DNA of 64,000 nucleotides from Acetobacteroides hydrogenigenes (GTDB lineage Bacteria; Bacteroidota; Bacteroidia; Bacteroidales; ZOR0009): positions 105,008 to 169,007 of the forward strand of contig NZ_SLWB01000008.1 of NCBI RefSeq assembly GCF_004340205.1, given 5' to 3'. How positions within the stretch are numbered: the first letter of the stretch is position 1; every line of letters begins with the position of its first letter. Made by a program: the position numbers and the translations under genes. Positions 26,977 through 35,680 of this stretch are shown here, in pieces. The notes beneath the pieces are model-generated. The model ran no database searches. It was given only the letters and a program-made list of their open reading frames with translations, and was not told where the DNA came from.

Positions 26977-27126
26977 TTAGAAGTAGCGAGCAACAAGAAG
27001 GTACACCAGCGCAGCGGCCAGCCCTACTCCCAAAAGAATAATAAAAAGACGAGCAAGCTGCTCTGTAGTGTCTAGCGGCTTCTTTTCTACTTTTTTACCA
27101 TGATGATAGCGTTGCTTTGTTACCAT
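26977..27126 (-). CDS. Small single-pass membrane protein (49 aa)
   Basis: A short frame reads MVTKQRYHHGKKVEKKPL, then DTTEQLARLFIILLGVGL, and ends AAALVYLLVARYF. It has a basic N-terminal tail and one clear membrane helix (about residues 25-46). Supporting points are the ATG start, a helix of the right length, and a minus-strand terminator 24 bp after the stop. No promoter is clear, though TACTTTCC lies upstream. I do not recognise the family. Confidence 0.6.
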   Translation of the reverse strand: MVTKQRYHHGKKVEKKPLDTTEQLARLFIILLGVGLAAALVYLLVARYF

Positions 27127-27846
27127 AGGGCATTACTGTTTAGGAAAGTATCATTAATCGTTTAAGAACTCTTGCTCTAAGATAGAATTTTTTATAATAC
27201 AGCTAAACAATCCTACAAAATTTAATTATCACCCTTTCAAAACTCCTAAAAATAGGCCTTCCCCTTTCTTTCAAAAGGCGGAAACCAAGCAGCAATTCCC
27301 TTTTGCCGCCATCGAGAAGGCTAAAATATCACCAAATCATCCTTATTACATCGTACGGAAAGGGAAAACACAGCTCAAAACCCATTATGCAATCAGTGGG
27401 ATACTCAATATAAATGGATTGGGAATTCTTCGAAATGTTGCAATATTTGTTCACTTTTTGTTTCTATTTTTGCATCTGCATTTTATCATATTCATTATGA
27501 AATTCTAATTATTCAATTGCATTTCATGAAATACATTATAGCTATATAATTATACATATGTACTATACTTTCAAAATATTGAATACAATAATATTCATAT
27601 GCATTTTTCAAGGAACATATAGTAAACTATAAAATACATGTGTATTTTTTATATATTTATCAGAGTTAAGCATGCAACATTAAGAAGCAGGTCCAACGAG
27701 TAAGGCTAGAAGCTTCCGCTAGCAGTAGAAGCCGGCATCTAACCTAAAAAGGCCTTCTTCAGGTCGGCAGTAAAGCCACAGCATGCCAAAAAGGGCTTCC
27801 GAATGGTTTTGTAGCATCAGCTTAAAACGCTTTTAATCTACGAACG
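27127..27846. other. Intergenic region with a strongly AT-rich core
   Basis: About 720 bp without a gene. The part from 27420 to 27670 is extremely AT-rich with short inverted A/T words (ATGAAAT, ATTTCAT). From 27670 the composition changes sharply to about half G/C up to the ATG at 27847. No 41-bp array is present here. Confidence 0.5.
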
Positions 27847-28638
27847 ATGAAAAAAACCGCACTACTACCCCGCTTGAGCATCAACAGCATCATTGGCTAT
27901 ACCGAAGAGATGCTCTACTACGTCAACCTATACGTAGATCCTTCGCAGCTCGATTCGGAACGCTACCCTGCCGTGGTTGAGGCCAAGCAGCGGTTCGAGA
28001 AGGGCTTCAACATGAGCCGCAAAAGCAACATCAACCTAAAGAATGCCGATGCCAACCGCGACCGGGCTTTCCTGCACCTAAAGCACCTGGTGCTGGCGGG
28101 CTACTACTCTGCCAAGGAAGATATCCAGCAGGAGGGCGAAAAGGTGAAGCAGCTGATGGAACGCCTAGGCTTTACCCTTTACCGCAAGCGCTATACCACC
28201 GAGACGGCCGACATTAACAAGTTGGTATCGCAAATTAGCGACGAGTACTACCAACAAGCCATACACCTACTTAACCTGCAGGATGCCATCGACAGCCTAG
28301 CTAAAGCCAACGAAGAATTCTTCGACTGCGACTTTAAGGCCGGGATAGAGCGAACCGAGAGGAAAAAGATTACCCCACCAAGCCGGGTAAGGCGATCATT
28401 CGAGCAGGCCATCAGGGGTCTTTGGGAGTATATTGATGCGCAGGCCATCATCAACCCACAATCGGGCTGGCTTCAAACAAAAAAAGCCGTAGAGCTCCTC
28501 AACGCCAAGTACAGCGCCGAGCTAAAGCGCCACTACACCATCATCCGAAAGCGAAAGACGAAGCAGGAAGGGAATGCGGATGAGCAGGGCCAGCAGCAGG
28601 ATGGCAGCACCCAGCTGGCAGATGGCGCTAATGAATAG
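27847..28638 (+). CDS. Helical hypothetical protein, probably DUF6261-like
   Basis: Function unknown. This 263-aa protein is mostly helical and highly charged. It begins KTALLPRLSINSIIGYTEEMLYYVNLYVD and ends with a low-complexity Gln/Gly/Ala tail (EQGQQQDGSTQLADGANE). Its segments RDRAFLHLKHLVLAGY and TKKAVELLNAKYSAELKRHY resemble, from memory, DUF6261 proteins common in Bacteroidota. It is one of three genes of this size and type in the window but lacks the upstream array. Its stop is 3 bp from the convergent MBL gene. Confidence 0.6.
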   Translation: MKKTALLPRLSINSIIGYTEEMLYYVNLYVDPSQLDSERYPAVVEAKQRFEKGFNMSRKSNINLKNADANRDRAFLHLKHLVLAGYYSAKEDIQQEGEKVKQLMERLGFTLYRKRYTTETADINKLVSQISDEYYQQAIHLLNLQDAIDSLAKANEEFFDCDFKAGIERTERKKITPPSRVRRSFEQAIRGLWEYIDAQAIINPQSGWLQTKKAVELLNAKYSAELKRHYTIIRKRKTKQEGNADEQGQQQDGSTQLADGANE

Positions 28639-28641
28639 GAA

Positions 28642-29403
28642 CTAGAGCCTCAGCGTTAGCCCATCGTAGGCCAGGCATACGTTTTCGGGGAGCTCGCGTT
28701 GCACGTCGGCGTACTTTCCCATCTGGTGCGAGATGTGGGTAAGGTAGGCCACCTCGGGCTTTACCTCGTCAACCAGCTCCAGCGCCTGGGTAAGGGTGAA
28801 ATGCGAGATGTGATCTTCGCGCCTCAGCGCGTTTACCACCAGCACGCGCGTTCCAGACAGCTTCTGCTTCTCCTCTTCGGAGATGTAGTTGGCATCGGTG
28901 ATGTAGGTAAAATCCTTAATTCGGTAGGCCGATACGGGAAGACGGAAGTGCCGTACCGAGATGGGCGTTACCTCTACATCCTTCACCATAAAAGGCTCGG
29001 GGCCGATGGGGTGAAGCGCCATCTGCGGCACCCCAGGATAGGGTTTCTCGCTAAACACATACGAAAACTCCACCTTCAGATGCCCCAGCACCCGCTCTAA
29101 GGCGTAAATATCCATAGGCCGATTAAGCACGTAGTTAAAGGCACGAACATCGTCTAACCCTCCAACATGATCCTTATGCTCGTGGGTAAGCAGAATGGCG
29201 TCCAGATCTTTTACCCTCTCGCGGAGCATCTGCTGCCGAAAGTCGGGTCCAGCATCAATCAGAATGCGAACGCCATCAACCTCAACCAGCACCGACGAGC
29301 GCAGGCGCTTATCGTGCAGGTCGTCCGATTGGCAAACAGGGCAGCTGCAGGCTATTATAGGCACCCCTTGCGAGGTGCCGGTGCCTAGAAATGTAACCTT
29401 CAA
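28642..29403 (-). CDS. MBL-fold metallo-hydrolase (PhnP/cyclic phosphodiesterase-like)
   Basis: This is a metallo-beta-lactamase-fold phosphodiesterase of 253 aa. Motifs are VTFLGTGTSQGVPI, the CPVCQSD cysteine pair seen in PhnP-type zinc sites, LLTHEHKDHVGGLDD (HxHxDH), ITDANYIS and a final His in LTHISHQMG. The start is a TTG at 29403: it has an AGGAGG seven bases upstream, and the -7 box TATTTTTG at 29435-29442 excludes the upstream ATG at 29448, which would precede the transcription start. Confidence 0.8.
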   Translation of the reverse strand: MKVTFLGTGTSQGVPIIACSCPVCQSDDLHDKRLRSSVLVEVDGVRILIDAGPDFRQQMLRERVKDLDAILLTHEHKDHVGGLDDVRAFNYVLNRPMDIYALERVLGHLKVEFSYVFSEKPYPGVPQMALHPIGPEPFMVKDVEVTPISVRHFRLPVSAYRIKDFTYITDANYISEEEKQKLSGTRVLVVNALRREDHISHFTLTQALELVDEVKPEVAYLTHISHQMGKYADVQRELPENVCLAYDGLTLRL

Positions 29404-29434
29404 CGTATATCCTCCTAAATTCGAATAGTACCCG

Positions 29435-29442
29435 CAAAAATA
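29435..29442 (-). promoter_or_regulatory. -7 box of the MBL hydrolase gene
   Basis: On the minus strand this reads TATTTTTG. It places the transcript start near 29428 and leaves a short leader containing AGGAGG before the TTG start at 29403. Confidence 0.6.
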
Positions 29443-29517
29443 GCACATAAACCGAGAAAGTATTCCCAAATAACGGTCTAGAACAGCTGGCAATCCTTCA
29501 TATCAGAAGAATTGGAT

Positions 29518-29525
29518 TACCTTTG
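29518..29525 (+). promoter_or_regulatory. -7 box of the RsmI-like gene
   Basis: TACCTTTG ends 17 bases before the ATG at 29543, giving a leader of about 11 bases. Confidence 0.5.
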
Positions 29526-29542
29526 CCGAAAAAAAAGAGACC

Positions 29543-30247
29543 ATGTCGGCAGTAGTTTACCTGATTCCAACCACGCTAGGCGATACCCCAATCGAGAATG
29601 TTATTCCGCAACATGTAAAGGATGTAGTACAGAACACCCGGTTCTTTATTGTTGAGGAGCTCCGCACCGCCCGCAGGTTTATTAGCAAGCTGAAGCTGGG
29701 AATTCAGATAGACACGCTTACCTTTTACGAGCTCAACGAGCACACCAACCCTACGGAGGTACGAAAGATGCTGCAGCCTGCTTTAGATGGAAATGACATC
29801 GGCATTATCTCGGAGGCTGGCGTACCAGGTGTTGCCGATCCCGGTGCCGATGCGGTTGCAGAAGCACACCGATTAGGGATTAAGGTGGTTCCATTGGTTG
29901 GTCCCTCGTCCATACTGATGTCGCTAATGGCATCGGGGCTCAATGGGCAAAACTTTGCCTTTGTGGGCTACCTCCCCGTAAAGCCTGCAGAGAGGGTTAA
30001 GGCCATCAAGACACTAGAGCAGCGCTCGAACCGCGAGCGCCAAACGCAAATCTTTATAGAAACTCCCTACCGCAACAACCATATGCTAGCAGCCCTGCTG
30101 GAGACCTGTCATCCCGATACCCGACTATGCATCGCCGCCGACATTACCACCGAAACCGAATTCATTGTGACAAAAAAAATCGGAGACTGGCGTAAGCAAG
30201 TCCCCGACCTTCATAAAAGACCAACCGTCTTTTTAGTACTTTCGTAG
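29543..30247 (+). CDS. SAM-dependent tetrapyrrole-type methyltransferase, RsmI-like
   Basis: This belongs to the Cbi/RsmI methyltransferase fold; RsmI 2'-O-methylates C1402 of 16S rRNA. The 234-aa protein has TTLGDTPIENV, the SAM-binding SEAGVPGVADPGADAV, and VVPLVGPSSILMSLMASGLNGQNFAFVGYLP. E. coli RsmI is about 286 aa; the shorter form is common in Bacteroidota and may have a different target. Its last 15 bases overlap the 3' end of the convergent FKBP gene. Confidence 0.8.
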   Translation: MSAVVYLIPTTLGDTPIENVIPQHVKDVVQNTRFFIVEELRTARRFISKLKLGIQIDTLTFYELNEHTNPTEVRKMLQPALDGNDIGIISEAGVPGVADPGADAVAEAHRLGIKVVPLVGPSSILMSLMASGLNGQNFAFVGYLPVKPAERVKAIKTLEQRSNRERQTQIFIETPYRNNHMLAALLETCHPDTRLCIAADITTETEFIVTKKIGDWRKQVPDLHKRPTVFLVLS

Positions 30248-31333
30248 CAACTTCGGAGGAAGTATTGCAGCAGCAGTTGTTGTTGTTGTTGTCGATACAG
30301 GATTTTCCACCTTGTCTACTACAATATAGAATCTCAGAGGAGCATAAGGAGCAATTGATGGCTTGCTGGAGCTGCTAGACTGCCCGGTAATCCCGTAACC
30401 GTTGGTTGAGGTAAATACAACCTCGGCCTTCGCCCCCTTAGTCATTTTACGTAAGGCAAGTTCGAAACCCTTAACAACACCGCTACTAGTAGCCGACATG
30501 CTTACCACCAAGGTATCCCCATCGGCAGAAGTAGAACTAGCACTACCATAAGGAGCATAAGGTGCAAACGTATCCGATATAGCTTTTATATTGGTATCAA
30601 AGCAGTAGTTATCTAAGAAATAGCCTGCATAGTGAACATACACCTTCGATCCATTACCAATGGTATCACTAGCTGCTGCACTACCCTTTTCAATCTCCCT
30701 AAAGTACACTGCCTTATCCTTAATATTGACAAAGCCAGAATTCTTACTAACGTAAGAATCAACCAGCAACGAGTCGTATTCGCGTGGCTTAGAGATAACC
30801 TTAACCAGTTCCATCTGATACGTTACCGGACGATTAGCCTGTACGTAGGCATCAGGAAGAAGCGGCATTTGTCCAAACTTAACAGCACCATACGAGCCAA
30901 AGCCCAAGTAGGAAGGAATAAGCAAATCAACCTTTCCCCCCTCCTTCATTTTTAAAAGAGCCTCTCTAAAACCTTGAGGCATTGCACCTGCCATATACAA
31001 AAAGTCGGGTACAATGTGGAAGTAGTTTACATGATAGTCTAGATGGTTGAATACAGCGGTATCCGTAGTATGGAAGTAATCTCCCTCAAGGGTTTTTCCG
31101 GTAAACTTAACCATAACCCAATCGGTTATAGTAGGGGTAACACCAGTCCCTTCCTTAAGGACGTTTAAGTAAAGACCCGTTTCGGTTTTATTTTTCCATA
31201 TAGGATTTTGATTAACATACGCACCTATAATGCGATCTTCAATTGTTCTCGAAGAGACATCCTCTTCCTGAGCGCATGAGAAAAGCCCTACTGCTAAGGC
31301 TGCTAAAGCCAATACTTTAATATAGCTGTGCAT
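30233..31333 (-). CDS. FKBP-type prolyl isomerase lipoprotein with two FKBP-like domains
   Basis: This is a 366-aa lipoprotein (lipobox LFSCAQEED). One FKBP domain lies at about 75-185 (DWVMVKFTGKTLEGDYF, GFREALLKMKEGGKVDLLIPSYLGFGSYG) and a second at about 225-340 (GSKVYVHYAGYFLDNYCFDTN, GFELALRKMTKGAKAEVVFTSTNGYG). The C-terminus has a poly-Thr/Ala stretch (STTTTTTAAA) encoded by a TTG-type triplet repeat near 30270-30285, which could vary in length. It heads away from two further FKBP lipoprotein genes in the same direction. Confidence 0.8.
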   Translation of the reverse strand: MHSYIKVLALAALAVGLFSCAQEEDVSSRTIEDRIIGAYVNQNPIWKNKTETGLYLNVLKEGTGVTPTITDWVMVKFTGKTLEGDYFHTTDTAVFNHLDYHVNYFHIVPDFLYMAGAMPQGFREALLKMKEGGKVDLLIPSYLGFGSYGAVKFGQMPLLPDAYVQANRPVTYQMELVKVISKPREYDSLLVDSYVSKNSGFVNIKDKAVYFREIEKGSAAASDTIGNGSKVYVHYAGYFLDNYCFDTNIKAISDTFAPYAPYGSASSTSADGDTLVVSMSATSSGVVKGFELALRKMTKGAKAEVVFTSTNGYGITGQSSSSSKPSIAPYAPLRFYIVVDKVENPVSTTTTTTAAAILPPKLLRKY

Positions 31334-31366
31334 AGAATAACTATTATTGCAACTTTTTATTCGTTC

Positions 31367-31927
31367 TTATCTTTCAACTTTTAGAATGTAAATCCTTACC
31401 CCTACAGCCGAGTTGGCAGGTACTGCACCTATTGCGCTACCTCCGTACGCATAGGAAGAAGGGAAAAGAAGCTGAGCCGCATCGCCATCGAACAGCGAGA
31501 GAAGCCCTTGATCGAAGCCTTTAGGAAGGCCGCTTTTCCCTACGACTACCGTAATAGGATCGTATTTGGCAAAGGGATTGTCGAGTGAATTCGCCTTCGC
31601 AACCGACTCGATGCTGGTATTAAAAGGTCTAAGGGTTGTCGAGTTTTCTACAACGGAAAGAACATAGTGTAGCGTCACCTTATTGCCTACCTGAATTGCA
31701 GAACCTGCTCCCTTTTTAAATCGGTTAAACCATATATCTCCACTCTTTTGGACGCTATCGGTAAGCTTCGTTATTTTTATAAAAGACGCTATAAGGGCAT
31801 TCTGCGCCTCTATGCTGTTGGTTTGGGTTTCCTCCTTGCCACACGACGAAAGAGCACCAACAACGCAAGCAAACGTAGCGGCTAAAGCTGTATACCTAAA
31901 AAATCTCATCACCTTTTTAAATTGCAT
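31367..31927 (-). CDS. FKBP-type prolyl isomerase lipoprotein
   Basis: This 186-aa protein has a lipoprotein signal (GALSSCGKEETQ) and a single FKBP domain (NKVTLHYVLSVVENSTTLRPFNTS, GLPKGFDQGLLSLFDGDAAQLLFPSSYAYGGSAIG, VGVRIYILKVER). It lies between two other FKBP lipoprotein genes, spaced 33 bp from the downstream one and about 125 bp from the upstream one. It is likely a periplasmic or outer-membrane-tethered foldase. Confidence 0.82.
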   Translation of the reverse strand: MQFKKVMRFFRYTALAATFACVVGALSSCGKEETQTNSIEAQNALIASFIKITKLTDSVQKSGDIWFNRFKKGAGSAIQVGNKVTLHYVLSVVENSTTLRPFNTSIESVAKANSLDNPFAKYDPITVVVGKSGLPKGFDQGLLSLFDGDAAQLLFPSSYAYGGSAIGAVPANSAVGVRIYILKVER

Positions 31928-32051
31928 TTGCTAATTGCTTTGCATTTAGGCTTCCAAATGTAGGAATATTCTTTAAATATCGCGGCTACAAAGGTTGCAG
32001 TCGCCCAATTTTACCTAATATAAACAGCAATATAGCCCAGTTTATTGTGCG

Positions 32052-32585
32052 CTACTGCACACTTTTTATTCGGATATCGTAAACAAGCGTTGCTCTCGAA
32101 GGAATTTTCTCGCCATCGCCCAATAAACCATAGGCCAAATGGGGCGTAAAAATAAGTTGAGCACTATCTCCTTCGGAAAAAAGCTTCAACCCTTCGTGCA
32201 ACCCTGCAATACCTCCCGATTTATCAACAATAATTTGAGCAAGTTCAGTACCAGACGAATCAAGAGGGGTTCCGTCAATCAAATGTATCTTATAGGCATA
32301 AAGTACAACCGATCCTTCTTTTATTTTCGGACCACCTCCCTTTTCTACACACCTGTAGTAGAATCCATAATCAGAAAGAGCCATCCTTACCCCATGCCTT
32401 TCAATATAACCTTCAACAACTAGCATATCCTTTTTATTGAGGTAGCGATTAGCCCGAAGCATTTTTCCTTCTTCAACACGATTGGTGGTATGATGATTTA
32501 CATAGCCTTCCTCCGTCCCATTACTACAAGCTACTAGAATCAGCATCCATAGAATGCTAGATGCTTTTAACAATTTTATCGGCAT
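32052..32585 (-). CDS. GldI-like FKBP lipoprotein
   Basis: This 177-aa FKBP lipoprotein (lipobox ILVACSNG) has the domain GSVVLYAYKIHLIDGTPLDSSG, GIAGLHEGLKLFSEGDSAQLIFTPHLAYGLLGDG and ATLVYDIRIKSVQ. It resembles the gliding-motility-associated foldase GldI of Bacteroidota, which is also found next to a DHH phosphoesterase gene. Its start overlaps the 3' end of nrnA by 29 bases, so they are translationally linked. Gliding itself is not implied, as no other gld genes are in the window. Confidence 0.78.
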   Translation of the reverse strand: MPIKLLKASSILWMLILVACSNGTEEGYVNHHTTNRVEEGKMLRANRYLNKKDMLVVEGYIERHGVRMALSDYGFYYRCVEKGGGPKIKEGSVVLYAYKIHLIDGTPLDSSGTELAQIIVDKSGGIAGLHEGLKLFSEGDSAQLIFTPHLAYGLLGDGEKIPSRATLVYDIRIKSVQ

Positions 32586-33582
32586 TTTCTCTCACACAAA
32601 TTTCGAAATACTTGATAACCTCTGGCAGCTTCATTTGGATACGACCTCCGGCTGCATTTTTGTGCCCGCCTCCATAAAAGTACTTTCTTGAAAATTCATT
32701 TACAGAAAAGTCGCCCTTCGATCTCAGCGAAAGCTTTACATAGCCATCGGTCTGTTCCGTAAAAAGCACTGAAAAGTTAACATCCTTAATAGACAAGGGC
32801 AGGTTCACAAGCCCTTCGGTATCGCCAGATCGATGCTTAAACCTGTTGAGTTCCTTAATCGTTAAGGCTATGAATGCCGTTTTATGCTCTCTAAAAACCA
32901 CCATCTTCTCGTTTAAGCAATACCCCATAAGGCGCATTCTTTCTTCAGAAAATGTATTGTACACAACCTGATGAACCTTATCCTTATCGATGTTCATCTC
33001 TAGCAAATCGGCAACAACATGAAAGGTAGCAGGATTCGAGCTAGAGTAGCTAAAAGAGCCTGTATCCGTCATTATTCCGGCATACAAAGCTTCCGCAGCC
33101 CCAATGCTTAGCATAGGCAATAGGTCAAGCCCCTTTGCAATGTGGTATACCAGTTCGCAGGTTGAGCTAACCCATAGCTCTGAGAATTGTAGTATAAAAT
33201 CATCTTCGGGATATAGGTGATGATCGATAAGCACCTTAGGTGCCAAAGCCTCCTTTACCACCTCTCCCATGCCGTTTAGTCTCGACAAAGAATTAAAATC
33301 GAGACAGATTATAAGATTGCTTTTGCCTAAAGCATTTATTACCTCTTGCGGATTTTTCTCGAAATTCAAGAACTTATCAGCCTCCTCCATCCACGCCAAG
33401 AAGTCTGGGAACGAGTTCGGCACTATAGCATAAACCTCCTTTCCCAAGTTCTTCAAAATTTGGCACATGCCTACCGAAGAACCAACCGCATCTCCATCGG
33501 GATTTGGGTGCGTAACTATTGAGATGCACTCCGCATCGTTCAGTAGTTTTTTTAAGCTTTCTAACTTACTGTTATCTATCAC
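32557..33582 (-). CDS. nrnA: DHH/DHHA1 phosphoesterase (NrnA-like oligoribonuclease/pAp phosphatase)
   Basis: NrnA degrades very short RNAs and dephosphorylates pAp. This 341-aa protein has the DHH motifs THPNPDGDAVGSSVGM, CLDFNSLSRLNGMG and LIDHHLYPEDD, a later MTDTGSFSYS, and the C-terminal DHHA1 substrate loop GGGHKNAAGGRI. Length is usual. It is the first gene of a minus-strand unit with the three FKBP lipoproteins. Confidence 0.88.
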   Translation of the reverse strand: MIDNSKLESLKKLLNDAECISIVTHPNPDGDAVGSSVGMCQILKNLGKEVYAIVPNSFPDFLAWMEEADKFLNFEKNPQEVINALGKSNLIICLDFNSLSRLNGMGEVVKEALAPKVLIDHHLYPEDDFILQFSELWVSSTCELVYHIAKGLDLLPMLSIGAAEALYAGIMTDTGSFSYSSSNPATFHVVADLLEMNIDKDKVHQVVYNTFSEERMRLMGYCLNEKMVVFREHKTAFIALTIKELNRFKHRSGDTEGLVNLPLSIKDVNFSVLFTEQTDGYVKLSLRSKGDFSVNEFSRKYFYGGGHKNAAGGRIQMKLPEVIKYFEICVRENADKIVKSI

Positions 33583-33672
33583 TTCCTAATTTTTACGGGC
33601 TAAAGATACCAATTCTTTTTGTTGGTTAGAATAATTTACTACTTTGCCCCTCACAAAATAAGGCTTAATAAG

Positions 33673-34095
33673 ATGAGCGGAAATATCACATTTACAATTA
33701 TCAAACCCGACGCAGTAAGTAAAAATTACACTGAAGCCATTTTTGAAAAGATCGAAAAGGCCGGTTTTGAAGTTTTGAAGAGAAAAGATGTTTGCCTAAC
33801 CAAAGAGTTGGCGGAGAATTTTTATGAAATCCACAAAGGGCAACCTTTCTTTGCAGGATTGGTAGAGTTTATGACCTCTGGTCCAATTGTAGTAGCAGCC
33901 CTAAAAAAGGGAAATGCAGTGGAGGATTTTAGGGCAACTATTGGAAAAACAAATCCGCTTGAAGCCGCAGAGGGTACAATTCGAAAAGTATATGGCGAAA
34001 TGGTCTCGCGTAATGCTATTCACGGCTCTGATTCCGACGAAAATGCACAAAGAGAAATTCGCTTTTTCTTTACCCCAGAAGAGGTAGAATTCTAG
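33673..34095 (+). CDS. ndk: Nucleoside diphosphate kinase
   Basis: Ndk balances NTP pools by phosphate transfer through a histidine. The 140-aa protein MSGNITFTIIKPDAV... has the catalytic NAIHGSDSDENAQREIRFFF (His in NAIHGSDS). The ATG at 33673 gives the normal N-terminus; a frame from 33619 adds 18 unrelated residues. It is divergent from nrnA and convergent with the DUF721 gene. Confidence 0.95.
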   Translation: MSGNITFTIIKPDAVSKNYTEAIFEKIEKAGFEVLKRKDVCLTKELAENFYEIHKGQPFFAGLVEFMTSGPIVVAALKKGNAVEDFRATIGKTNPLEAAEGTIRKVYGEMVSRNAIHGSDSDENAQREIRFFFTPEEVEF

Positions 34096-34119
34096 AAATA
34101 AGCAGCCATTGCCGATCGA

Positions 34120-34410
34120 TTATCGAACAATCAAATCGGTGATGGCATCTTCCCCCATCCTCCGATTTATAACTTTTACTAGTTCGTTGCTAATTAGCTT
34201 CAATTCACTCCGGATAATAGACGACTTTACCTCCACAAAAAGCACCCGCTCTTTTACCCACATACCTCCTGTTGCAGAAGCAACTTTTACCCCCACAATT
34301 TCAGGCCATTCGCGCTTTATCTGAGCGGAAAGCAGTCCTTCTTCAAACTTTTTATCCTTAAAGATGCTCTTTAAGATGTCGGATACCGAATAAGTTTTTC
34401 CTGGTTTCAT
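34120..34410 (-). CDS. DUF721 (DciA-like) domain protein
   Basis: This is a 96-aa protein beginning KPGKTYSVSDILKSIFKDKKFEEGL with the DUF721 pattern WPEIVGVKVASATGGMWVKERVLFVEVKSSIIRSELKLISNELVKVINRRMG. DciA proteins of this family load the replicative helicase in bacteria lacking DnaC. Its start overlaps the recF stop by 4 bases (ATGA type), so they form an operon, which fits a role in replication. Confidence 0.82.
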   Translation of the reverse strand: MKPGKTYSVSDILKSIFKDKKFEEGLLSAQIKREWPEIVGVKVASATGGMWVKERVLFVEVKSSIIRSELKLISNELVKVINRRMGEDAITDLIVR

Positions 34411-35525
34411 GGCAATATATCCTTTCTTTCTACAGCACCATCAGCAACAGAAAAAAGGTAGGCATCATTTAAAAGTACACCTAAAGCCTCTTCAAGCCTA
34501 TGCTTGTTGCTATCGGTTATAAATATCTGTCCGAATAAATCATTTCCAACTAGCTCTATCATCTTCGACACCCTCCTAGGATCAAGTTTATCAAAGATAT
34601 CGTCGAGCAGTAGTATCGGCTTTATTCCTGAGGACTGTCGAATCAGCTCAAATTGCGCAAGTTTAAGAGCAATCAGCAGCGTTTTCTGCTGACCTTGCGA
34701 CCCCATTTTCTTTGCCGAATAACCGTCAAGCAAAAGATCCAAATCATCTCGATGTACACCTACGGAAGTGTGTTGTAGAACACAATCCTTTTCGTAGTTT
34801 TTTAGAAGTAACGCTTTCATATCATCATTGATAAGATGGCTAATATAGCTGATCCCGGCAACCTCTCTCGATTCTGAAATCGTGGCATAGTAACGTTCAA
34901 ATATAGGCTGAAGATCCGCTACAAATTTCTTTCGAAACCTATATATGTAAGAACCAACTTCCACCATCTGAACGTCAATTACCTCAAGCACCTCGTAAGA
35001 TGAACCATTGGTAAAATTAGATTTAAGCAGCTTGTTTCGATGGGCCAATAATCGATTGTACTTCTGAAGAGCAACTAAATAGCTTCGATCAATTTGAGAA
35101 AGCACCAAATTCATGAACCGACGTCGCTCCTCTCCAGACTCCTGAACTAAATTATTATCAGCAGGCGAAATCTGGACTAAAGGGTACGAACCAATGTGAT
35201 CAGCGATTCTATCATACTCCTTCCCATTCTTCTTTATAACCTTCCCACTCCCCAGTTTAAAACCACAATAAATTTTATCGTCCCCCTCATTCCTTCGATA
35301 TATGCCATCCACTACAAAAAACGGTTCTCCATGCTTTACGCATTGGCTGTCGGCCATAAGCCATCCGCTTTTACACATCGACAGGAAGTAAATAGCATCC
35401 AGCATATTAGTTTTACCAACGCCATTATCCCCCACAAAGCAGTTGATTTTGGGACAAAACTCTACCTCAACGCTAGCAAAATTCTTGAAATTTACAAGGT
35501 TCAATCTACTTAAAAACATAGGCAT
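34407..35525 (-). CDS. recF: DNA replication and repair protein RecF
   Basis: RecF is an SMC-like ATPase loading RecA at gaps. This 372-aa protein has Walker A (FVGDNGVGKTNMLDAIYFL), a signature (KMGSQGQQKTLLIALKLAQ) and Walker B (KPILLLDDIFDKLD), followed by IFITDS. An ATG at 35519 would give a start two residues later. Neighbouring dnaA/dnaN are not in the window. Confidence 0.93.
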   Translation of the reverse strand: MPMFLSRLNLVNFKNFASVEVEFCPKINCFVGDNGVGKTNMLDAIYFLSMCKSGWLMADSQCVKHGEPFFVVDGIYRRNEGDDKIYCGFKLGSGKVIKKNGKEYDRIADHIGSYPLVQISPADNNLVQESGEERRRFMNLVLSQIDRSYLVALQKYNRLLAHRNKLLKSNFTNGSSYEVLEVIDVQMVEVGSYIYRFRKKFVADLQPIFERYYATISESREVAGISYISHLINDDMKALLLKNYEKDCVLQHTSVGVHRDDLDLLLDGYSAKKMGSQGQQKTLLIALKLAQFELIRQSSGIKPILLLDDIFDKLDPRRVSKMIELVGNDLFGQIFITDSNKHRLEEALGVLLNDAYLFSVADGAVERKDILP

Positions 35526-35639
35526 ATGCTCATCCCAAGCCGGATGCTGCTGATCATTGTGTTATTATGCTAGCAAATGTACTACAAACGCTCAGATGAC
35601 AAAAGCCGTATAAAAATTTCCATATTATTTAAAAAGAAT

Positions 35640-35661
35640 TACTTTTGCTTTCCTATTTTTG
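35640..35661 (+). promoter_or_regulatory. Two overlapping -7-type boxes before the TPR gene
   Basis: TACTTTTG (35640-35647) and TATTTTTG (35654-35661) both match the -7 consensus, 14 bp apart. The ATG follows at 35681. Confidence 0.45.
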
Positions 35662-35680
35662 ACAAAAACAGATTAACAAT

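Noticed and set aside
29404..29493. Longer MBL-hydrolase frame from 29493 or 29448
   Set aside because: The -7 box at 29435-29442 lies inside this extension and the AGGAGG-TTG start fits the family N-terminus.
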